Translations under genes and position numbers: made by a program
NCBI GenBank assembly: GCA_021776775.1
Contig: JAJFFE010000202.1
Span: 1-42,819 of the forward strand
Length of the DNA stretch: 42,819 nucleotides
Reading direction: 5' to 3'
Source: Planctomycetota bacterium
Lineage (GTDB): Bacteria > Planctomycetota > UBA8108 > UBA1146 > JAJFFE01
In this document: piece by piece, positions 1 to 7,378 of the stretch
How positions within the stretch are numbered: the first letter of the stretch is position 1
Layout of the letters: every line of letters starts with the position of its first letter
The notes under the pieces: generated by a model
Databases searched by the model: none
The model's input: the letters and a program-made list of their open reading frames with translations, nothing else
What the model was told of the DNA's origin: nothing

Positions 1-3000
1 ATGACGGAGTCGAGCAACTTCGAACCTTAGTTACCCTCCTGGCCAAGGGGGAAGTTCGTCGGTCGGTCGGACAGCAGATCCTCGACGTCGTCGGCAATCT
101 CTATCCGCTCTTTCTCGACGCACCCATCGCGGAGTTGTGGCGGACCATCCCCGCGGCGTGGGTCGCCGAGGCGCGATTGAGCGAACGAGAACTCGCGGAT
201 GCAAAGGCGGCGCTCGAAGCGTTGTCCCCGCCACTGAAACGTAACGGCACGCCGGACGGCGTTTGGGAGAAGGCTCTTCGTCAACACGTCGATGCGGTGG
301 CGCATGACGATTGGCTCGGCTTTGCCCGCGGCGGCATTGCGTCCAAACTGCTCTCCGGTGTTCAGCGATTTGGCCGGCACACCATCCCGGACAATGCCCT
401 AGCGGTGTTCGATCCTCTCCTACGACACGCGGCGTCCATCCTGGCCACGACGGTCGCCCAGCAGACCGCGGCAACCTACGAACTGTTGACACGCTACCAC
501 CGCTCGTACGCATCGCTCGCACAGTCTTCGGCAACCTTTACCTTCGACGGTATCACGCGGATCCTTGCCGGCGCCAAGACCCTCGGACACCTCGACGACG
601 TCTACTACCGACTCGACGCCGACCTGCACCACGTCTTGCTCGACGAGTTTCAAGATACGTCTCTCCCGCAATGGCTCGTGCTCGAACCGCTCGCCCAAGA
701 GGCGGCTTCCCAGCCTTTGGATCACACGTTCTTTTGCGTCGGCGATGAAAAGCAGTCGATCTACGGTTGGCGTGGTGGGTCTCCCGAGATCTTCGGATGG
801 CTCGAACGGGATCTGCCCGGTATCGAGTCGGAGCCTATGGACAAGAGCTATCGTTCGTCCCCCGCGGTGATCGATACCGTCAACGAAATTTTCGAGGCAC
901 GTGGACCGATCACGCGCACGTTCGGTGGCGAAGAGTCGGGACTGACCGAATGGCTCGACGGCTTCCGCGCCCACCAAACGGCGCTGGATATTCAGGGCTA
1001 CACGTGTCTTCGCACCGCCCCGAGGGCGACCGACGGGCAGCCCGTCGCCACTCTGATTCACGCCGCGGACTACGTCGAAGAGCTGCTCGTACGCGATCCC
1101 GAATCGAGTGTCGGGGTTCTGCTCCGTCGTAACCAAGCGGTGAGCCGAATGATTCACGAGCTTCGCTCGCGAGGGATTCCCGCGAGTGACGAGGGCGGCA
1201 ATCCGCTGACAGACTCTCCGGCGGTTGCCGTGATCTTGTCGTTGATGAAGCTCGCCGACCATCCCGCCGATTCCGTTGCCGCGTTCCACGTCGCCACTTC
1301 ACCGCTTTTTTCCGCGATCGAGGCAGACCGGGGTCCGGACGAGATCGCAGCCCACGAATACCCCCACCAAGACCCCACCGTTGTTCGCTGCGCACGAGGA
1401 GTACGCCGCGCGATTAGTGATCAGGGCGTCGCGGAAGCGTTACGTCCGTGGATTCGCGCGTTGAGTGCCGTTTCCGGATCGCGTGACTCGAGGCGGCTGG
1501 CCCAGTTGCTTGCGCTCGCCGAGCGCTTCGCACCACCGGGTGCGATACGAGCCCGTGACTTCCTGGACCACGTCGCCATGGTGAAAGTTGACGACCCCGA
1601 GGAAGCGGCCGTTCGCGTCATGACCGTTCACCAAGCGAAGGGGTTGGAGTTTGATCGCGTGGTGCTGCCCGAACTCGATCAACGCATCCCGGGGCAGACT
1701 CCGATCGCGCTGGTCGTGCGGGACCGCGACGACGGCTCCGTGATCGAGGTGTCCCGGTTCGCGAACCAAGCCGTGCGTTCATTGATCGACTACGCGACTG
1801 AACTGCCCGGTGGCGAGATTGCGGCGACGGGATTCGACCAACTTCACGATGCGTACCGGAACAAGGAAATCCGCGAAAGCCTGAGCCTGCTCTACGTCGC
1901 TTTGACCCGGGCGCGTCGAGAGCTGCATATGATCATTGCACCGTCGTCGCCGAACGAAGCGAAGATCCCGGCGACGTTCGCGGGCATTCTTCGCGCCGCG
2001 CTGACGGACGGAGGCCCGTCGTCGAAACCCGAGACGATCCTGTACGAACACGGAGCGCACCCGGGACCGACGGTCCCGGTCGATCCGGTGCTTGTGACCA
2101 CGCGAGACGAAACGGCGATCAAACCTATCCCGCTGTCCAAGCGACGACGGGTTCGAGTGTACGCCCGCCCCTCGGATCACTCGGTCACCACCGGGACCGC
2201 CGATCGACATCTAGCGGCTCGTCCACGAGTGGCATTGGAACGTGGTGAGACTCTCCACGGTGTTCTCGAACGCATCGAATGGCTCGACGATCAGGCACTC
2301 TCACAGCTTCGTGGAGTCGGCCTCGACAGCCATGACACCTTGTGTCAGGCGCTCTCTCGTGACGGGTTCGAGAATCGACTGAGTCAAGCGCTGGAGCAAA
2401 GCACGTCAGGTATGGAGATCGAGGTCTTTAGAGAGCACCCATTCGTCGACGGTGACGCCGACACACTTGTCTCCGGGGTGATTGATCGCCTCGTGATCGC
2501 CTCCCGCGACGGGCGCCCGCTGTTCGCGGAAATCACCGACTTCAAGTCGGATACCGTGTCGGACGACGTCGAGTGGAAGGATCTCACCGACCGTTACACG
2601 CCTCAACTCGAGAGCTACCGTCGCGCGATCCAACGACTCTTTCGCGTCCCGCTGATCTCGACCTGCCTCTTGTCTCTCAGCACGAATCGAGTACATAGGG
2701 TCGCACGCTCAACTTCCCAGGGAGGTGAGCCACACGGCGGTGCCGCGGGCCGGAATGCTGACCCGGTCAAGAGAGGCGAGACCGCTCCGCCTCCGCCGCG
2801 GGACGCTCCGCGAGTCCCATCGGTCGCCGCACCCAATCCTGCTGATCGGACAGCTGCTGATCGGACTGGGTCGACCCGGAACACGGCGTCACCGCAAGGC
2901 GACGTCGACCCTGTCGAAGTGAACAACGAATCAGAGCGCGATCAACCGCTCTCGACTCAACTGGACCTCTTCGCGGAAAGCGAAGACGTCGACCGCGACT

Positions 3001-3002
3001 GA
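1..3002 (+). CDS. AddA/RecB-like UvrD-family helicase-nuclease, 5' truncated by window edge
   Basis: This is a superfamily 1A DNA helicase fused to a RecB-type nuclease, the kind that processes double-strand breaks for recombination. The frame is open from base 3, so the gene enters from the left; the Walker A motif must lie upstream. Visible helicase motifs are DEFQDTS (about nt 642-662), GDEKQSIYGWRGG (about nt 741-779), DKSYRSS, the TVHQAKGLEFDR motif (about nt 1624-1659) and LLYVALTRARRE (about nt 1888-1923). The C-terminal PD-(D/E)XK nuclease shows SGVIDRL, then DFKSD (about nt 2539-2553) and TPQLESYRRA. The last 100 or so residues are rich in Pro, Arg, Ala and Asp and look disordered. 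The architecture fits AddA or a RecB homologue; which of the two cannot be decided without the missing N-terminus and the partner gene. Assignment to the family is firm. Confidence 0.9.
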   Translation, partial: DGVEQLRTLVTLLAKGEVRRSVGQQILDVVGNLYPLFLDAPIAELWRTIPAAWVAEARLSERELADAKAALEALSPPLKRNGTPDGVWEKALRQHVDAVAHDDWLGFARGGIASKLLSGVQRFGRHTIPDNALAVFDPLLRHAASILATTVAQQTAATYELLTRYHRSYASLAQSSATFTFDGITRILAGAKTLGHLDDVYYRLDADLHHVLLDEFQDTSLPQWLVLEPLAQEAASQPLDHTFFCVGDEKQSIYGWRGGSPEIFGWLERDLPGIESEPMDKSYRSSPAVIDTVNEIFEARGPITRTFGGEESGLTEWLDGFRAHQTALDIQGYTCLRTAPRATDGQPVATLIHAADYVEELLVRDPESSVGVLLRRNQAVSRMIHELRSRGIPASDEGGNPLTDSPAVAVILSLMKLADHPADSVAAFHVATSPLFSAIEADRGPDEIAAHEYPHQDPTVVRCARGVRRAISDQGVAEALRPWIRALSAVSGSRDSRRLAQLLALAERFAPPGAIRARDFLDHVAMVKVDDPEEAAVRVMTVHQAKGLEFDRVVLPELDQRIPGQTPIALVVRDRDDGSVIEVSRFANQAVRSLIDYATELPGGEIAATGFDQLHDAYRNKEIRESLSLLYVALTRARRELHMIIAPSSPNEAKIPATFAGILRAALTDGGPSSKPETILYEHGAHPGPTVPVDPVLVTTRDETAIKPIPLSKRRRVRVYARPSDHSVTTGTADRHLAARPRVALERGETLHGVLERIEWLDDQALSQLRGVGLDSHDTLCQALSRDGFENRLSQALEQSTSGMEIEVFREHPFVDGDADTLVSGVIDRLVIASRDGRPLFAEITDFKSDTVSDDVEWKDLTDRYTPQLESYRRAIQRLFRVPLISTCLLSLSTNRVHRVARSTSQGGEPHGGAAGRNADPVKRGETAPPPPRDAPRVPSVAAPNPADRTAADRTGSTRNTASPQGDVDPVEVNNESERDQPLSTQLDLFAESEDVDRD

Positions 3003-3027
3003 TGGTCGCACCGGAAAGGGAAATCTG

Positions 3028-3348
3028 ATGTCTGATCAGATCCGTGCCTCTCACATCTTGCTCATGTACGAAGGCTCCATGCGCTCGACGGCCACACGAA
3101 GCAAGGACGAAGCGCAACAGAGCATCAACTCGATCAAGTCAGAGATCGACCGCGGCAAGGAGTTCGCAGAACTTGCCAAGGAACACTCCGACTGTCCTTC
3201 CAAGGAAACCGGTGGGGACCTCGGTCAATTCGGTCGCGGGTCGATGGTCGCGGAGTTCGAACTTGCCGCGTACGGACTCGAGGTAGGCTCGGTCAGCGAT
3301 GTCGTCGAATCACCGTTTGGCTACCACTTGATTCGCCGTACCGAGTAG
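3028..3348 (+). CDS. Parvulin-type peptidyl-prolyl cis-trans isomerase (PpiC family)
   Basis: A 106-residue stand-alone parvulin that should isomerise peptide bonds before proline. The family marks are RASHILL near the N-terminus, the GGDLGQFGRGSMV turn in the middle and SPFGYHLI at the end; the whole protein is one rotamase domain. There is no signal peptide or membrane segment, so it should be cytoplasmic, unlike SurA or PrsA chaperones. It starts 25 bases after the helicase-nuclease stop and has a purine-rich stretch (GGAAAGGGAAA) just before the ATG, so co-transcription is likely. A strong hairpin follows it. Confidence 0.92.
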   Translation: MSDQIRASHILLMYEGSMRSTATRSKDEAQQSINSIKSEIDRGKEFAELAKEHSDCPSKETGGDLGQFGRGSMVAEFELAAYGLEVGSVSDVVESPFGYHLIRRTE

Positions 3349-3375
3349 ACACAACCCGATCGCTATCATCGAAAA

Positions 3376-3407
3376 CGACCCGGTGTCTCCTTTGAGACAC
3401 CGGGTCG
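3376..3407. terminator. Perfect 14-bp hairpin between convergent transcription units
   Basis: Bases 3376-3389 and 3394-3407 are exact reverse complements around a CTTT loop. The stem sits between the parvulin gene (+) and the end of the amidohydrolase array (-). On the minus strand the stem is followed by TTTTC, a short U-tract, while on the plus strand only CTTCGT follows. It is therefore best read as the terminator of the amidohydrolase operon that may also stop plus-strand transcripts. Confidence 0.8.
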
Positions 3408-3432
3408 CTTCGTAGGTGGACCGATGAGTCCG

Positions 3433-4815
3433 TTACCAGTCCTCACCCAAGCTGCGTGGCCAGTGGTCATCCGGCGGCGGCGAGTCAGCGTCGCCATTCG
3501 GTCGAATGTGGTTGTACAGCGAGTCCTTCTCTTTGTCGTACGCGATGCGCCCGTTGACAATCGTCCACCGCACCAAGCTCATGTAGTGCAGTAGGTCCCC
3601 GTCCGTGATGGCAAAGTCAGCGTCTTTGCCCACCTCGATCGTGCCGATTCGGTGAGCGAGTCCGATCATGCGAGCCGGCTCCGTCGTGATGGATTGGATC
3701 GCGGCCGACTCTTCGAGTCCGCCACGAACCGCGAACGCCGCTTCCATCGGGAGGTGAGCGAGGTCACGACCTCCGAGTCCCATGAGCGAGATTCCACCGC
3801 GGGAAGGAGTGACCACGACGGGGACGCCGTGCGCGTGCAAGATCTTGGCGTTCTCGGGGGACGACCCGTTAGCGCGCAGCACTGTGGAGTCGACGTCGAG
3901 GCGTGCACGCGGCGTGACGATGCAAGACGCCCCCGCTCGCGCTAGATCGCCGGCACAGAGATAGCCCTCGGCCGCGCCCTGCACGACCAACTTGAAGTCG
4001 TACTTGCGGGCGAGATCGGTGAGCGGTCGAATCTCCTGCACGGTGTTCGCGCGGACCAAAGCGACGGTGTCACCGTCCATCAACCGCTTGGCCGTCTGGA
4101 AGTCGCCACGGATCCACCGTTCGTCCGGCTTCTTCGCCTTGGGATCCTTCGCCTTCTCGATTTCGTACGCTTCGAGATCCCGTTGGTGCTTCCACATTCT
4201 CTCGAAGGCACCACGGAGTCGACGACGACCAGCCGGGTCGCGCGTGGTGTAACGAATCACGGCAAAGGGAGTACGTCCAAGCCGATTGCCTTCGAGCTCA
4301 CCGTACGACAGCTTGTAGACCGTTCCTCCGCTGACGACCGTGGTGAGACCGGCGGCAAGACCGAGCGACATGTTCAACGAGAACAAGTCAGTGCTGGAGA
4401 CGATCGAACGCGTCTCGATTCCGACCAATCCGGGATAGAGGTGGTGGCCGTCGGCGTCGATGACTTCCGCGCCCTCCGGTACATCCAAGTGCGGGCCGAT
4501 GGCAACGATCTTACCGTTCTTGCACAGAACGCTCGAGCCCTCCACCGTTTCATCCCCACTCGGATGTAGCACCCCACCGCGAATCACGAGGTAGCGATCC
4601 TCCGGCTCCTTCTCTTCGTCGACTTTCTTGTCGTCGGCCTTCTCGCCTTGGGCAAATGCCCGAGCGGGAAACGCCGAAACGACGGGGAGGACGGCGACGA
4701 CCGCCAAAAGCAGTGCCAAGCGTGCCGTCGTATTCTTCGACTTGCCCATCTTTCGAGGACTCTCTTCTACAGAACTCTGTTCCGGACGGCTCTGGGGAGT
4801 TCGAACACCGATCAT
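3433..4815 (-). CDS. Exported amidohydrolase-fold protein, metal site lost (array gene 8)
   Basis: Last gene of the array, 460 codons. A second ATG at 4749 opens directly on a signal peptide (MGKSKNTTARLALLLAVVAV..., Ala-rich cleavage region); the ATG at 4815 overlaps the upstream stop as ATGA and has GGGAGG seven bases before it, so it may be the true start with a long n-region. The imidazolonepropionase-like composite domain is clear: PGLVGIETRS where an active enzyme has PG..D.H.H, and a C-terminal block IGTIEVGKDADFAITDGD. The HxH pair is replaced by E-T-R, the two barrel histidines read LVRANT and QGAAEG, and the catalytic Asp region reads TPSRGG. A charged helix (about residues 207-235) sits where relatives carry a lid insertion. 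It is probably a periplasmic pseudoenzyme; fold assignment is firm, function unknown. Confidence 0.85.
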   Translation of the reverse strand: MIGVRTPQSRPEQSSVEESPRKMGKSKNTTARLALLLAVVAVLPVVSAFPARAFAQGEKADDKKVDEEKEPEDRYLVIRGGVLHPSGDETVEGSSVLCKNGKIVAIGPHLDVPEGAEVIDADGHHLYPGLVGIETRSIVSSTDLFSLNMSLGLAAGLTTVVSGGTVYKLSYGELEGNRLGRTPFAVIRYTTRDPAGRRRLRGAFERMWKHQRDLEAYEIEKAKDPKAKKPDERWIRGDFQTAKRLMDGDTVALVRANTVQEIRPLTDLARKYDFKLVVQGAAEGYLCAGDLARAGASCIVTPRARLDVDSTVLRANGSSPENAKILHAHGVPVVVTPSRGGISLMGLGGRDLAHLPMEAAFAVRGGLEESAAIQSITTEPARMIGLAHRIGTIEVGKDADFAITDGDLLHYMSLVRWTIVNGRIAYDKEKDSLYNHIRPNGDADSPPPDDHWPRSLGEDW

Positions 4816-6116
4816 TTCTTCGCCTCCCAGACGACCGTGCCACCGATCATGGCCCGCTTCACTTTGGTCCCGGAGACCAAGGGATCCCCGTCGAGGAAAA
4901 TCAAATCCGCGCGCTTCCCCTTTTCGATGGTTCCGATGGTGTCGTCGAGGCCGAGAATCTTGGCCGCCTCTACGGTGACCGCGGCAAACGCCGCGTCGCG
5001 TCCGAGCCCTTCGCGGGCCACGTTACCGACGAGCGAGAGGTAATCCCGGAGGGCCGTGGTCGAGTCACCATTTGGCCGGAAGGCAACGGAACAACCCGCA
5101 GTGTGGAAATCCAGAGCTGGGCTGTACAGGTTGATGGTGTGGCTGCGACGCGATAACCCGGGAACGACCACGGTGAGCGGTTTTGTCACCGCGAGGCGGT
5201 CGAGAACGTGTTCGTAGTCGGCACCCCGGAATCCTTGGTTCAGGAACAACGGCCCGTCGAACTCTTCGAACTCTTCGAGCACTGCTTCCAGGTTCAGGTA
5301 CCCGGTTGCATTGGTGAGTTCGAAGATGAAGTCCTGCTCCTTGCCGTCGAGTCGATCGACGAACGGCTGGAGGTTTGGATCGATCTTCGGCGGCACGAAC
5401 TCAGCGGGAGGACTCGGGGGCCCATCGGGAGCACCCTTCGATTTATCCGATTCCTTGGAAGCGGCTGCTTTTTTCTTCGCCTCCTCCGCCTTCTTCTTCG
5501 CCTCTGCTTGTTTCTTGTCCCACTCCTCCTTGGCCTTCGTTCGCGCCGCGATCGCGGCCTCGGCGCCCTTGAGCGCGCGCTCCAAGTCACGTCGCCCGGA
5601 GCCAGTGCCCACCACGACTCGCACGTACGCCGAGTCGTTCACCAGCGTCGGACCGTCGGCGCCCGCGGTCCGGTACACGGCCGCTCGGCCCGGAATCCCG
5701 GTACCCGCCGGGCTGAACGCTGCGTACAGAAACCCGTGTTCGACCAAACGGTCGAAGTCGATCTCGCTGGGGTAAATCTCGTGCGCTACTTGGGCGCCCG
5801 CTTTGGAACCGGCGCGCCGGTACGGCGCCAAGTCGAGTCGGGTCTGGCTATGTGTCAAACCCGGCATGACCGTCAAGTCGCGTGCTTCGATAACCTCGGC
5901 CGAAGCTGGGTACTCGAGCCTCGTCCCGACGAGAACGATTTCGCCGTCTTCGATGACGACCGTACCTGGGCTGTACTCTTGGCCGGTCGCGGTAATGACC
6001 CGACCAGCTTCGATGACAACCATTGCCGGTGGGTCCGCCGCGACAGCGCTTGGCCTAGCGCCGAGGAGGATTGTGATCACGGTGAGGAGCGTCAAGCTCA
6101 CACGAGGGAAGCCCAT
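4812..6116 (-). CDS. Exported amidohydrolase-fold protein with Lys/Ala coiled insert, metal site lost (array gene 7)
   Basis: A 434-residue protein with a Sec signal peptide (cleavage near AVAADPP). The N-terminal sandwich strand pattern and MPGLTHSQTRLDL identify the amidohydrolase composite domain, but the HxH metal pair is H-S-Q. Residues about 183-245 are a highly charged Lys/Glu/Ala segment that should form a coiled coil, followed by a Pro-rich stretch; this falls where the barrel lid helices lie in relatives. The end keeps AAKILGLDDTIGTIEKGKRADLIFLDGDP. Barrel histidines are not apparent: the usual HGTE site reads LNQGFRG. Start codon and upstream stop share one base (TGATG), and its own stop overlaps the next gene as ATGA. 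Probably a periplasmic non-catalytic partner; this is inference. Confidence 0.85.
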   Translation of the reverse strand: MGFPRVSLTLLTVITILLGARPSAVAADPPAMVVIEAGRVITATGQEYSPGTVVIEDGEIVLVGTRLEYPASAEVIEARDLTVMPGLTHSQTRLDLAPYRRAGSKAGAQVAHEIYPSEIDFDRLVEHGFLYAAFSPAGTGIPGRAAVYRTAGADGPTLVNDSAYVRVVVGTGSGRRDLERALKGAEAAIAARTKAKEEWDKKQAEAKKKAEEAKKKAAASKESDKSKGAPDGPPSPPAEFVPPKIDPNLQPFVDRLDGKEQDFIFELTNATGYLNLEAVLEEFEEFDGPLFLNQGFRGADYEHVLDRLAVTKPLTVVVPGLSRRSHTINLYSPALDFHTAGCSVAFRPNGDSTTALRDYLSLVGNVAREGLGRDAAFAAVTVEAAKILGLDDTIGTIEKGKRADLIFLDGDPLVSGTKVKRAMIGGTVVWEAKK

Positions 6117-7378
6117 CAGAACTCCCGCCTTTCCGAAGCGTCGTAGGCGATCTTTCCGCGAATGATCGTCATTTCGCAGGCCGATCTCGGATCCAGCGGA
6201 TCACCGGTCCACAGCACGAACTCGGCGTCTTTACCGACTTCGATCGTTCCAATTACATCGTCAACCATCAGTGCTTCGGCCGGTACTCGCGTCACACCCT
6301 TGAGCGCTTCGTACGGCTTCCAGCCGTAGTAGCACGCCATTGCTGCTTGAAAGGAGAGTTCCTCCTGCGGCACGACTGGGGCGTCGGTGTTGATACCGAG
6401 CTTTTGAACTCCGCCCTGCCACCAGCGAGCCGCGTTGCCCATCATTTTGCGTTGGGTTCGGTCGAACTGGAACTGGCGCGGTCCATTGATCGTGTAGATG
6501 CTCGGGTCTTTCAGCACCACCGGTGCGACTTTCCAAGCGTCGAACGTACAGTGATCGAGCACCGTGCGCAGGTTGAACTCTTTGGCCAACATCAAGACGG
6601 TCGTCATCAAGACTTGGTAGCCCTGCGTGTGCACGGAGACCACGAAGTCCCGCCGGAAGAGGCCTCGGAACCCTTCGTAGATCGGGTTCATGTCCGGCTT
6701 CTCGGTTGTCTCACCCTTCTCGAACGCCTCCCACGTTTCGTGGTACGTCTGAGCTGCCTCGAGCGTCTGTCGAGTGTTGTAGTTCATGAACGTACGACCG
6801 ACGCCGTACCAATAGCGTTCCGGGTTCCCGGCTTGCGCGATCTTGAGCGATCCCGTCTCCTTGACCACCATCTCCTCGACCGAGTCCCCGGCGAGTCGAC
6901 AGATGGTGCCGAAGCCACTCATGTTGGTCCCGCTCCCCGGGATCAACAACACGGTGGTGACGCCTCCGGCACGCGCTCGTTTGATGTTCGCGTTTTCAGG
7001 CACCAAGGTATCGACGGTCCGCAGACCTGGATTGGTCAAGTAGACCATGTCGTTGAGATCACCCAAGCCGCCGGCAATGTGATCGTGACAGTCCACCATT
7101 CCCGGGACCAGCCAGAGGTTCTTCCGTTCGACGACTCGATAGCCGTCGGGAATGGGCGTCGACTTCGCTTTCCCGATGCCGACGATCTGGTGTCCTTCGA
7201 CAAGAACCACGGCGTTGTTGATCACGCGATCCTGGTCGTCCATGGTGACGACCTTACCCACCAGGAATGCGAGCTTGGTGCCCTCCGCGGAAGGCTCTGT
7301 CGCCGCCAACGGGGCGGTCAACATCAAGGCGACCAGTGACGCCACGCACCCACGGGTCAGCGTTGTACGGAAACTCAT
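6116..7378 (-). CDS. Exported amidohydrolase with complete metal-binding set (array gene 6)
   Basis: A 420-residue amidohydrolase superfamily protein with signal peptide (MSFRTTLTRGCVASLVALML, cleavage near PLAATE). It is the only array member with a full set of likely metal ligands: H98 and H100 in VDCHDHIAG, K179 in GSLKIAQAGNP, H250 in VSVHTQG, H276 in LDHCTF and D332 in INTDAPV. The C-terminal block IGTIEVGKDAEFVLWTGDP completes the composite domain. By family knowledge such enzymes hydrolyse C-N bonds of cyclic amides, dipeptides or related compounds with one or two divalent metals; the substrate cannot be told from sequence. It is coupled by TAATG to the 916-residue fusion before it and by TGATG to the next gene. 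It is likely the catalytic member of the array. Confidence 0.9.
   Translation of the reverse strand: MSFRTTLTRGCVASLVALMLTAPLAATEPSAEGTKLAFLVGKVVTMDDQDRVINNAVVLVEGHQIVGIGKAKSTPIPDGYRVVERKNLWLVPGMVDCHDHIAGGLGDLNDMVYLTNPGLRTVDTLVPENANIKRARAGGVTTVLLIPGSGTNMSGFGTICRLAGDSVEEMVVKETGSLKIAQAGNPERYWYGVGRTFMNYNTRQTLEAAQTYHETWEAFEKGETTEKPDMNPIYEGFRGLFRRDFVVSVHTQGYQVLMTTVLMLAKEFNLRTVLDHCTFDAWKVAPVVLKDPSIYTINGPRQFQFDRTQRKMMGNAARWWQGGVQKLGINTDAPVVPQEELSFQAAMACYYGWKPYEALKGVTRVPAEALMVDDVIGTIEVGKDAEFVLWTGDPLDPRSACEMTIIRGKIAYDASERREF

Noticed and set aside
5208..6146. Long plus-strand open frame antisense to the amidohydrolase at 4812-6116
   Set aside because: It mirrors the codon pattern of the minus-strand gene, has no family resemblance or ribosome site, and is expected in high-GC DNA.
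6347..7339. 330-codon plus-strand frame antisense to the intact amidohydrolase
   Set aside because: Arg/His/Val-rich composition typical of a shadow frame; the minus-strand gene has clear motifs and couplings.
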